Shown here in pieces: positions 34,421 to 47,100 of a stretch of DNA of 64,000 nucleotides. Source of the DNA: Anolis sagrei (taxonomy: Eukaryota > Chordata > Lepidosauria > Squamata > Anolidae). The notes under the pieces were generated by a model that ran no database searches, was not told the origin of the DNA, and was given only the letters and a program-made list of their open reading frames with translations. The DNA is taken from contig NC_090024.1 in NCBI RefSeq assembly GCF_037176765.1, positions 104,113,057 to 104,177,056 on the forward strand. Reading direction: 5' to 3'. The translations under genes were made by a program, and so were the position numbers. Position 1 is the first letter of the stretch. Every line of letters begins with the position of its first letter.

Positions 34421-35132
34421 GGGAAGAAAGAAGAGAGGGAGGTATATGAGGGAAAAGGAGGAAGAAAAGAATGAGCTAAAGAGCATTGCCATGGAGACAT
34501 TGTGGGGTAAGCCTTCTCAGAGCTGGAGAAGGAAGAGAGTAGGTGGGCTATGGCCTCTCCAACACTATTATAAAGCCAGCTCTCCTTATTCACAGAGTCT
34601 GCGTCCACTGATTCAACCAAGCATGGCTTGAAAATATTCCCAAACAATCCAAAAGCAAACTGGGGTTTTGTTATACCGCATAAGGGATGCTCTTTTATTC
34701 TGCCACTGTATTTATTGGTACTTGGAAAAAACAAAATTTTTGATATCCAAGACGGGATCTTGGAACCAAATCCCAGCAGATATTGAGAGTACATGGTATT
34801 CTCACATCCTCACCCATTATTGAAAGCACTTTTAAAAAAAAAATGCCTGCTTGTATATCAATTATTGATGTCAAAGCTATCCGGACAACCACAATCAAGA
34901 CGTCCTTTTATTTAAGATTTCAACTATTCCCTGTACTTAAAAAAACTGAGTTGGTTGTTAGTGGTTCAAGAAACAAGTTGGCATGGAGCATTATAGTGTT
35001 ACAGTTTTAATAGTAAAACATTTGGTTATTTGGTTCTGCGTTACAAAAATAATTTCCCTGCAAATTAGGAGCTACAAATGAAAGTGGCAATCTTGAAAAA
35101 CAGGCAAAAATAAGAAAGCATGTAAATTAAAT

Positions 35133-37880
35133 TTTATTGGTACTGAACATTGTATTGTGATGGGAAGCCTATTAAAGAGGAGACTATATACTATATACAG
35201 CACTTTTGGACAAGGGGAGCCATGGCACAGATACTTTAATCAGAAGCAGAATTTTTTAAAAAAAACTCAAAAAATGTCACTGCAATATATTAAAATTTGG
35301 GTAAAGTTACTGAAGAATGTGATACAAAGCATAACATTTCCCTCCCTGCACATAACACTACCCTGATATACATAGGAGAGACATTTCCAAACTTTGCGCG
35401 GATATGCAAAACCACGATTTTCCATTGGCAGAATCATATGCATTCTGTGATTTCATTGCAAACCCGAAAATTCAGTAATTTGAATTGAATTAAGTATTCT
35501 GAGAATCTCAGGGGACCTTGTCACTTACAATAAATAATATGTTTAGTCTTTAATGCGGCAAATAAAAGTTCTGAAAACATGAAACTAGCAGTGAGATGAA
35601 GGATCTGATAATGAAGCATCCATTCAGATTTTTTTCTTGGCAAATTTTGACAGGTCTTTCCTAAACGAAGAACATGTAGATAAAAGGGTAATAATACTTT
35701 TTTTTAATCTAGAGGGAACTATATCTCAACATTAAACATTCTTCATCCTGGTCATATTAAAACAGCAACAATAAAAAAAATCAAGTGCCAAGGCTTTTTT
35801 CTTAACAAACTTTAATAATGGTTGACGACCAGGTTGTCTGGGATAAAAGCACAAAATTACAATATACTGCAAATTGCTACAGGAGGAACTGTAGCCTTTT
35901 TCACAATATCCCAGTGGTAAGACTGCTTGAATTTTTGTTTTAGACAAAGACAGGTTTTTGTGCAATTGACTGAACAAATTTGTTACCAGGAAATGGAGTA
36001 TTTGGGGTAAAACATAGGAAAGTATATCTCTGTATAGACTGAAATGTGTAATATTTGTATGTTTCAAATAATCAGGCACAAAAGACTCAAAATTAAGATT
36101 TGCATACAATGAATCAGAAGCAAGTACTTTGGCCAACTTCTCATAACTATTATTTTTAAAATTGAAAAAGAAATGTATAAGCTCCCAACGGTGAAATGAG
36201 GTAATGCTGAAAAACACCAATAACGGGCTTCTTGTTGAACACCCCAATCCCTTTTCTATTACATATTTGCACTGGGCACAAGCGCAGATTGTCCAAAATC
36301 TAGACTCCAAATTCCTCTGCAAATATACAAATAGATTAATTTCCCTGGTATTCTAAGCAACACATCTAATTAGCTACACATTTCAAGGACACAGTTCTTG
36401 GTGGCCACACAACTGCATTCCATTAATATCTCCTTGTACAACTCATCTAAAATAGTCCACAACTTTTCAAACAGGATAGTGACTATCTTAACTACACACA
36501 TGACTTGGACTTAAAGCTTTAGCATAGCCCTCTTTGTGTGTCTCAAAATTGAGATATAAAATATATTACGATGGGCAGGAAATACATAGAAAAATATCAA
36601 ACACTGGTGAATTTGAGTTTCTTCTCTGGAGTTATCATTGCAAAGACTGTTGTTTTGGGTTTTTTTTTTTTTATAAAAAAACCCAAACGTTTTCCTGCTC
36701 TTAATTAATGTGATGTAGGTTCTTTCCCTATAATCTACTAACTCATCAAAATGCCTAGCATTACTGCCATGCAGAATTAACACCAACCATTTCTAGACTT
36801 AGAAGAGTTCATTTTTAATGTGAGGTCCTTTAGAGCCCATAGTACAATTTGCAACTTTGGTCGTGAAAATGTTTCAGGCCATTCGGAAGAAAAGGGGTCT
36901 TTCACAGCATGTTCTGTTCATTTCTTAAGTTCTTTGCGCTCTTGATAAACATGTCAGATAACCTTTATTGTTCTCTAGAGTAAATAAATTCCTGTTAGCA
37001 CTTAAACTGTACAGTTTCAAAGATGTAAAAAAAAGAGGAAATATTGGCTCATGTGCTAGAAATACATTCTTCCACAATATCTCTCAATTAGCTGATTTAA
37101 GTATTCCTGCCACTTAGCTCTAATGAACTTTGATTTAAGTGCTTAGAAATTCATTAAAATTCTGTCTTCCAGTGCCAAGGAATTAATGCCTCACAGCCAA
37201 ACAAGCAATGCCAAAATTGTTTCAAGGAGAAAAATTGTCTTGATCTAGCAGTTACCATACAATATTACAAATTCAGACACATGGGGAAAATAATTAAACA
37301 AAAATGTACAACAGCTTTGATGTTATATAAAATGCTAAAAAAAGATCAAATGAAGCTCATGTGTTTTCGCCACAGCCATTTTACTGCTGACTGTAAGGGT
37401 AATTTCATTTCATTTCTGCAATGAGCCCTTAGCTTTCCAAACATGATGTTTTGGAAATGGCCAAGGCCATCATTAAAAAAAAGAGGTTCAGTTTAAAAAA
37501 TACATATCTCATCTCTTGCAGTATTGCTTTGTGGCACATACGTCAAAGGAACAACAGTCCAAAATAAAGTGACAACTAGATTTAATAAATTAATATTCTT
37601 TTAAAGATGTACAATGAACATTCATTTTTAATCCAAGTTTTTAGGGTATCGGGTATTGCTATTTACACATTTACAGATCTCAGCACTGATAACATCAGAA
37701 AATGCAGATAAAAAGGGCACAGCCTTAACTGCTATCTGAATACCATGAGAAAAGAAGCAAAAATTAAAAGATAAAAACCCAGCTGAGAGGACTGTTGGGA
37801 AAGACACCCAAAGAATGAAGACAAGTCTTTGAAAAAGGACACAAAGGCAGGGAAGATCAAGTAATTCCATGTGACCATTT
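35133..37880 (-). other. MARCHF6: probable MARCHF6 3' UTR
   Basis: AT-rich sequence after the MARCHF6 stop, with no recognised transposon for about 2.7 kb. This suits the long 3' UTR known for this gene. Several minus-strand AATAAA hexamers occur; the leftmost candidate is at 35133-35138. The true end cannot be fixed by eye. Confidence 0.4.
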
Positions 37881-40800
37881 CTATTCTTGTGAAGACTGGG
37901 GGGGCGGTGGCGATGTTGCTTGTTTCCCAGCTTTTCGTTCATAATTCACCAGTCGCTGTCCAACAAGGTATCTAGGATTTAAAAGCAATTTCAGTTTGTC
38001 ATTTCTTTTGTTATATTACTTGTCATCCTTTTGTAGTGAAAGAGGAAACTTCCTCTATGGGTTTTCAAATACTTTACTGGTTAGTATCTCCCTCAGTGTT
38101 ACACTTATTTTCCAAGGTTCAGATCAAAACAATGTCTATTCAGTGAAAATACAAAAGTTCCTTCATGTAAAGAACAGTCAATGACTGGTCAGTAGTAATG
38201 CTTTATTTATCCATTCCAAATGTAGAGAACCCAGATATACAATCTAATACAATACTGCATGCTTTGTATAAAAGGTCTGATTTTACAGATGTTTTGAAGA
38301 AAAGCCTTCACTATTTAAGTAGCAGCAGGAAAATACACTTTATAAACCCTATGTAGTCAAATTACTACCAAGCTAAACCACTGTTCTATCACTATGGCAT
38401 TAGATCAAAGTAGAGCCCCTCGCCCAACATCAAGTGCTGTTCTAGGGCCAGAGTAAAGAGGGGCCAAGAAAACAGTGCCATCTTGTCTTCAGTGTCATCA
38501 GTTGGGAACCCCTCCCCCAACACCAAGTGCTGCTCTGGGACCAGAGTAAAGAGAGGGGTCCAGGAAGATTTTGTATTTATTGTATTGTACAGGGTGAGGC
38601 AACATAACTTCTTTTTTTAAAATGCGCGCCATTCAGTCAGTTGAAGATGTAGCGGAGCACTAGTGGTCTCGTTCGAGAGGCGGGAGTATAAAGTTTTGTC
38701 CTGACACAGTTCAGTCGCCATCATGCGCTGGAACAGTGAGGAGCATGCTTTTCCCGTTGAGGCCTACTTTTCGAGCAGATTGGGAGTGGCCGGCCTGCTC
38801 CCCAGATTTGGCCCCTTGTGATATTTTTCTATGGGGTTTTCTGAAATCCCGTGTTTATGTGAACTGTCCAAGGACCCTACAAGATTTGAAGACCAGCATC
38901 CAGGAAGAAATTGCCCACATAATGCCTGCTATGCTGGCAAGAGCCAGACATCGGTTTACTCAGTGTATGGAGAATGGGGGACATCACCTACCGAATTTCA
39001 AAACTACATAAAACAAAACTTTAGGTATGTGCCTACATTATTAAAAAAAAATGAAAAAATTCTGATTCATACAATGGGTTTTATGAAGTTTTGAAAAAAG
39101 GAAGTTATGCTGCCTCACCCTGTATATTACTTGTAAGCCGCTCTGAATCCCCTTCGGGGTGAGAAGGACGGCATATAAATGTCATAAATAAATAAATTAA
39201 TTAAATACTTTGGAAACATACTATAGAATTAAAAACACTTCCAAGAGCTCTGCATTGTGTTCATCTCTTCCCAGGACCTGTTGGAAATAGCAAACTTCTA
39301 CAAACCTATAGTAATTATTTGTTATAGACAGAATTAAGATGGCTTACTATATTATATGTATTTATTGGTATGCAGTTTTTTCCCTTAACTCTATGTTATT
39401 AGAGGTTCCTGAACTCTATATTGTTAGAGGTTGCGGGAGGAACTACAGACCATGTGACCTTGATCTTAGAATATTCAGAGTGAAACTCCATTTTAGAATG
39501 TGTTTGAATCAGAAGTCAGTTGGAATCAGTTAAGCCAGTTAGAAGTCAGTTGAGGCTTGTGTCACTTGGAAGTTAGAAGTCAGGTGAGTCTGTTGATGTC
39601 ATTTAGAGCAGGAGTATAGTCAGTATGCTGTAGTGAGATGTCAGTATAAGTCTGTTTGCATCAGAAGTATAGTAAGTACGGTATAGTAAACAAGTTGATG
39701 TATTAGTCAGTTAACATGAAACCAATAAGCAATGTACATACATTAAATACATGAAGTTTGTAAGTAAATCAACTATGTTAACTTTTAACTACGACTATTT
39801 ATTTTTGGGTCTCTTGAGAGCATGATTTATATTTTGTGGGAGAGTAGTTGATATTTCTGGCCAACTAAATAACACTTCCAAAGTTCTGCTATATATATTA
39901 TGCATTGGAATATCTGTGTTCCTAACCGTCCAGAGAGATAACTAGGTATATCAATCTAACAGCTGAGAAATCTAAATTGCTTTGCATGAATACTAGTGGA
40001 TCTTTACCACTAAAGGGATTTTAACTCTTCTCCGGAAGATCATACTTTGCAAAAAGGTTATGATCTCTAACAAGGCCATGCCTTTCCAAAAGCTTATAAT
40101 TATTCCAAATAGTGTGAATGCCAATGTGGAGATTCCTGATTTTTCTAATAGGACCTAAGTTACCTAAACTTTTAGGAGCCTATTATTAATATTACTGGAC
40201 TAACGAATCTTGCTTAGAGTAAGTACTCACTTGTCATTTTTAATGTGTTCATAAAGGCGCTTGAACTGACGGACCTGGAAGGATAAGATCCCCATCAAAA
40301 CCACCACCATGAGTAGAAAAGGATAAATCCGACGCTGTACTAGATTTTGCATTTCAGGAGTGACACCTGCAAATATATTTTTGGAGAGAGAGATTAATTT
40401 AGGCATTTCTATTTCAGACATTTAAGGCAGTAAATAAAAAATAATTGTGATCATGTCCTCCTTTTCTTTCTTAATAAACTACAGTCAAGCAACTGAACTA
40501 TCAAATGGTTTATTTAAGTGCTTGTAACACTTAATGCCTGCACCAGCATATTTTCAAGGAAAATGGTTCAACTGAAGCATCAATTGCGTTCCTATCAAGT
40601 TGGCACTTTCGCACTCTGATCTATGGTCCTCATATTCAACAAATATTCCTCAACATATTTTTAAGGGACACTTATATATAATTTGAACAGAATAGAAGGA
40701 TTTTAAGTACCACCTACAGCAGAAAACAAAAGGACTTCATTGTTTATGGACCACAGACTAAATTGACTTTCCAATTTATAACATAATGTTTCACTAACCT

Positions 40801-43800
40801 AGCAAATGAAATTGTTCTTGAACCTTTGGGCAAGAAATAAAAGATGATATATAATGTGGAGCCTACACTTATGAAGAAGCTTGAAGATGTGCTCGACAGA
40901 GCACTCATTTGAATTGTGCCAACTGAGCATTTGGCATTCAAAGGAAGATTGATGATCCTGTATTTCTCCTGTTTCATCTTAATCAACCCCAGGGTCTAAA
41001 TGATGAAATTGCAATTTGTGCTTACCTAGTAAAGGTACAACACCAGAAGCGATGATGTAAGGTACGCACAGGGAAAGCAACAAAACTGAGATAACAGGCG
41101 CTGCAAGCTTCCGTATTATAAAGTGTAAGTCAATATTTCGTATTCCATTTGCATAAACCTAAGAGATAAAAGTCAAGATGAAAAGAGAGACTATTGAGCA
41201 TATGATGTTAAACATTTTAATACAGACCTAGTACAATTTCATGCCTATAAAGGAATAATAAAAGGGCCCTTAACCCTTGTTAATTTTAAGTGTTGCTGCT
41301 AATATATTTTACTGAGTGAAACAATAAATGTTCTGAATGGTTTTTCAATACAGAAATAAACAAGGATAAGGTAATCAAGACTCAAGTAAGAAAGGGAATA
41401 GAGATCTGCTCCATCTGTAGACAGACTACTAACCATACAAGACACACCTAATAGCAGAATATAATTTAATTATTTATCAATAAACTCTAGATTTTAAAAG
41501 ACAAGATAATAGAACTATTTTAATCTGCCCTGTTTTCATAAGGCTGCACTAGTCATTACATTTTTGTTGCTACTGTGGAATTTTATTGTATTTTATTATT
41601 ACAGTAACTGCTGTTAGTCACCTGAATGATGAGTCACTAGGCCACAGTATTAGAATCTCTCTCTTCACATATGCTTTTTATATATGTAAATACAGAGAGT
41701 GTGTGAATGGCTAGTCTTCCAAAATGTTGTCTTTCTTCTGTTTGTTAATTTATGTATCATTCAAAAATGGGAGAAACAATTAGCAGGATCGGGTTTTTTT
41801 TTAAAGGACAGTGGTATTTCTACATCAAAATATATAATTATGGACCACAGCTGTCTGAGATAAAAGAGGGTTATAAATTTGGAGTGATACTTTGGAATTT
41901 TCAAAATATTATGTGATATCTTTAGGATATATGTGAGAGCCAGTGTAGTGTAGCAGCTTGAGCTTTGGACTGATTCTGGAAGCTAGGGTTCAAATCCCTG
42001 CTCAGCCATGAAACCCATAAGAGACTTTGAGGACAAGAAAGACCCTTTTCCTCAGAGGATGGCAGACACCGCTCTTCTGATCAAATTTGGCAAGACAATC
42101 CTGTAACAGAGTCACCCTATGTCAGAGATACTTGAAGATACATAAAAATAACAATAACAAAGAAAGGAGTAGATTGGATTTCTGTAGGTCAGTGGTTTTC
42201 AACCTTCCTAATGCCACGACCCCTCATGTTGGGGTCCTCATGTTGTGGTGATCCCCCAATCATAACGTTATTTTCATTGCCACTTCATAACTGTAATTTT
42301 GCTACTGTTATGGATCGTAATGTAAATATCTGAGATGCAGGATGTATTTTCAGTCACTGGACCAAATTTGGCACAAATACCTGATATGCCCAAATTTGAA
42401 TACTGGTGAGGTTGGGGGTGATTGATTTTGTCATTTGGTAATGCCGGAGTTGCTGGGATTTATAGTTCACCTAAAATAAAAGAGCCTTCTGAACTTCACA
42501 AATGATGGAACTGAATCAAACTTGGCACACAGAATTCCCATGACCAAGAGAAAATACTGGGAAGGTCTGGCGGACATTGACCTTGAGTTTTTTGGAGTTG
42601 TAATACACCTACATCCAGAGAACACTGTGGACTCAAGCAATTATGGATCTGGATCAAACTTGGCACAAATACTCAATATGCCCAAATGTAAACACTGGTA
42701 GAGGTTGGAGAAAATAGACCTTGCCATTTGGGAGTTGTAATTGTTAGGATTTATAGTTCACCCACAATGAAATAACATTCTGAACCCCACCGATAGAATT
42801 GGACCAAACTTTCCACACAGAATCCCCATGACCAACAGAAAATACTATGTTTTCTGATGGTCTTTGGCGACCCCTCTGACACCTCCTCGCGACCCCCACA
42901 GGGGTCCCAACCCCCAGGTTGAGAAACACTGCTGTAGGTCTACTCGGAAGCCAATCACAGAGTTCAATGGGATTTGCTCCCAGATAAATAGCTACAGAAT
43001 TGCAGCCTTATGTCCCATGACAATTGGTCAGTCACTCACACTTGGCATTTCATCTTTCCTCTGCATCCATGATTTCCACCAATGATCACCACCTATACCT
43101 AAAATGTCAATGGCATGAATATGTCTGTGCGTACATCACCACCTTTTCATAATATAAGATGCAATTCTGTAGCTATTTATTGTAACTTTATTTTTTGAAT
43201 GCCTGAATGAGAAAATGGTGGTGCTGGTAGCAATGGTGAAAGATGAATGGTCCTGAGGCAGTGCTGGCTCTTTTCTTTCCTCATGGAACAAAACTTCTAC
43301 TTATCCACAGATCATATTAAAACTTGTAATTCTGGCTTCAAAACCAGACTTCAAATTATATATGAAGTTGACCTACACTTTATGTACACTGGATTTTGTC
43401 TTTGTGTTTTTAAGATAAGCATTTTCCTTTTATTTGGTGATCTTACACTTTCTTAACAGTTCAGATTAGAAACCAAGGATTTCAATCATGATTTAAATCT
43501 GTATCATCCAAACTCAAACTAGAGAGACAAAAGATACAAACTTTTACAGGTATTTTAAGAAGCTGTTCCAGCAGCATAAACAGGTTGGTATGTTTTGTCT
43601 ATCTCCTCCACAAAAAAAGCAAAGTAACAATTTCTAACCTGCTCAATAACTGTTTTCAGCCACCACTGAGGACCCATCAGAGTTATGGCAGCAATTATTT
43701 TGGCATGTAGAACACCAAGAGCCCAGTCCTAATTCAAAACAAAGAACAGCTATCATTTATACAGAACATTAAAGTGTATAACACAGGGAGAAAAACGGAG

Positions 43801-44048
43801 GTGGTTTAATATCAAAAAATATTCACCTGACTTTAATTACATGCTATAGCAGAACATGGAAATACCTCAAACTGGAGCAAATTTTTAATTTACTGATAAA
43901 ACAAATTCATACTGGACAAAATCTATGGATGACTCTTTCCTATGGGCCATTGGAAAGACCTTTGTTTCAAAACACAACAAGAAAAGAAAGAAGTGTCTGG
44001 GAGATGTGGCAAGATAGTCTTCTGATTCCACGAATTAAAGTTATGGAG

Positions 44049-44112
<64 letters not shown>

Positions 44113-47100
44113 TCCAAAAAAATTAACAATTAGGTACTTCAGCTTATTCTTAAGTAAAACAAGGTTTGGTTATTTCAGTGTAAAGCTTACTCAAAAATGT
44201 TACATTTATGTTTTTCTTTTTTAAGGACCACTTTTTAACCACTTTGTCATAACAACCCTCCTGTGGGGTAAGTCAGGCTGCCAGTGATTCTTCTAAAGCA
44301 GCAACCACATTTACAAATCTTACTTTTATTGTATATGATTGTCATGCTTGTTGGACTTTTATTTTTAAGGTCATTTTTTCCTATTGTAACGTAACAGCTG
44401 GAATCCTTTATCAGGAGACATATGTACATCACATAATTATGACTCCACAGCTATGTCTCTCAGGGCTAGTCACAGGCCAAACCCAGCTTTGTAAGCAGTG
44501 TAACTCCACATGCACGCACCACAAAGCCAGTTCTGTATTGCTTGAGGGAATCAAGAGGTACTGAGCCTTGTTGAAATTAAAGTAATACAATGTGCAGTGA
44601 GGAGCATCTGGAGAAATTTAAAAAGCCTCTGCATATGATATCCTTGTCTAGTTACAAGAAAATAGCTGGATATGCCTCTGCTGACCCCTCCATTCTCCAA
44701 AAACACAAAAATGGCTGTGTTGGGGAGGCAGGCTGTGCCGCTTACAAGGTTAACTTTGGTCAAAACAGGAATTCAAATTCTACAACAACAAAAACGAACT
44801 ACACTCAACGTACACCACCATAATTCAATGGTTTTGTCCATTGTTTTCCAGAAATCAACTTCTGTTATTTTATTATTATTTTTTTGCAAAAAGAAGAGGT
44901 GGATGAACTAGTAAGTATGAATACAATAAATAAAACCTTGTATTACTAGAGTTGCTTTTGGTAAAAATTGCACTCACATAAATTAAGGCGATATTGATTA
45001 CCTTGCACTACAAAAGATGATTACTGCTCCCAGATTTAGGAGGTCAATTATAACAACAACACAATCAAAGCAAGAAATAGATAGCTGACCTGCCATGGAT
45101 AGAAGAGTGGTGTCTGATCCAGGGGAACTCTTAAAGGAGCGACAATAACTAACTCAAAGAGAAGTCCAAGCAGAAGTGGAACTACACCAGCCAGCAGCAC
45201 CGCAACTATTAATGTCTTCATTATCTATAGGGAGAGGAGAAACACAGAAAAGTTTGTTTATTGTCAAAGTCATAACAAACTTTTTAATGTTTATATGGGC
45301 ACTCCTACAGCATTACGATTAACTAATATTAAATTAAGATTAATTAAATAAGATTAGAAAGCAAAAAAAGAAACAAAACCATTATCAAAATAATAGTAAG
45401 TACAAGTTGATTTAGACAGAACCTAAGATCACCCATTCTCCCAGTAGAGCTCTCAGCCAAAGCAAAAGGAGCAGAAGAGGTCACAGAACTCAAGTTTCTC
45501 CTGTGGCACATTCTGGTTGGGGCTAAATGTAAGCAGGAGCCACATTTCTTAAAAAAGGAGGTGCTCATATCGAGGGGAACTGGCCTGAGAGTAGTCAAAA
45601 TCCGTGCTCTGGTCAATGGAGAGGAGAATGTCACTTAATCGATAAGAATGCTGAGGTCAAAACGCTAGTCAGTCCGCTAGGAAAATTTGCTAGTGGAGAG
45701 GTTCCAAACGCTGCTGATGCGGAAAAAGGAACTGAGCCGAGGCTCCCGCCTTAGGCATTTATAGTATTGGGGAGAGTGGGCGGGGCGTCTGCCAAAACGT
45801 TTCTATTATAAGATTCTAGAAGGTTCCAAACAGCTGCGCATGCGCAGAACAAAACCCATTATGTGCGTCTTTCACAGGCTCCACGAAAAGGAAGCTGCAT
45901 CTCCCCAGACCACATTACAGCACAAAAAGGGAAGATGTGCTTCTGAATATTTCCTGACTGAGGTTCAACACTAAGGAACCTCTTTCAGGCTCTGAACTTC
46001 AAGAATGCAATTCAAAAAACAGGAGTTGTAAAACAAGCTTGATACTTGGAAGCATTCTTCTTAAACCTAGTCAGCTTTATTGCCTCATTACCCAACCAGT
46101 TGGTTGGTCTTGCATTTTCCTCCTTCCTTTTTTGATTAAAACAAATTTGAATAAGGTTGCTATTAAGCACTACTGTTCTCGGGCAACATGACAGTATTCA
46201 CTCCACACTTAGAACAATATCCCAAGCGGAATGGCAGCATACAACCCCCCACCTCCCAAAATAGGCTTACCATAAGGGACCATTCCTTAACTTTCTGAAA
46301 AATCACTTGGCGGCCTTGTGGCATCCAAGCAACAAGAACAGTCACCGCTCGAATGGTAAGCCAGCAAACATACAGTCCACAAGCAGCTGTATATAATTCA
46401 TGGATTTTGGCAGTTCCTGTCCAAAAGGACATCAACCAACGTCCAGTAAACACTAAAAACAGAGAGACATGTTAGCATTTCAAGAAACACAAAGCATCAC
46501 ATGACACAATCAAAAAGTGATTTGGACCATGATCCAAAGAACTGTGAAATACTTTCCATCAACCAAGTGCTTTGCATTTCAGCAGCAATACTCTATAGTG
46601 CAGGTATGGGCAAACCCAGGTCCAGGGGGCGAATGCAACCCCTTGGACTCTTTTCTCAGGCCCTCTTCTCTCTCACCATACTATCCTTCCTTCTCTCTTT
46701 CCTTCCTCTTTCCCTCCCTCTTTCTCCTTCCCTTCTACCCTTTTGTCCTTCCTTCCCTTCCCCCCTTTCTTCTTCCTTCCTTCTCTTTTGTCTTTCTTCC
46801 TTCTCTTTCCTCCCTCCCTCCATTCCCACCCTTTTGTCCTTCCTTCCTTCTTTGTTCCTCCTCCTGTTCCTTACTTCCAACCTTCTGTTCCACCCTTTCG
46901 TTCTTCCCTCCATTTTGTCTTTCCTTCCTTCTCTTTCTTCCCTCCCCTCACTCTTTTTTCCTCCCTCCATTCCCTTCCAACCTTTCGTCCTTCCTTTTTT
47001 CTCTCTTTCCTTCCTCCTCCCCTCCCTTTCTCCCTTTCGTCCTTCCTTCCTTCCTTCCTTCTCTCTCTCTCCATCCTTCTTTCCTTCCTTCCTTCCATCT

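Noticed and set aside
38736-39011. 91-codon frame as an intact transposase
   Set aside because: It covers only the C-terminal part, with the start of the protein in another frame and the middle deleted.
39340-39830. firm call of a retroviral LTR
   Set aside because: Only loose LTR-like strings; no paired ends, target duplication or coding remains.
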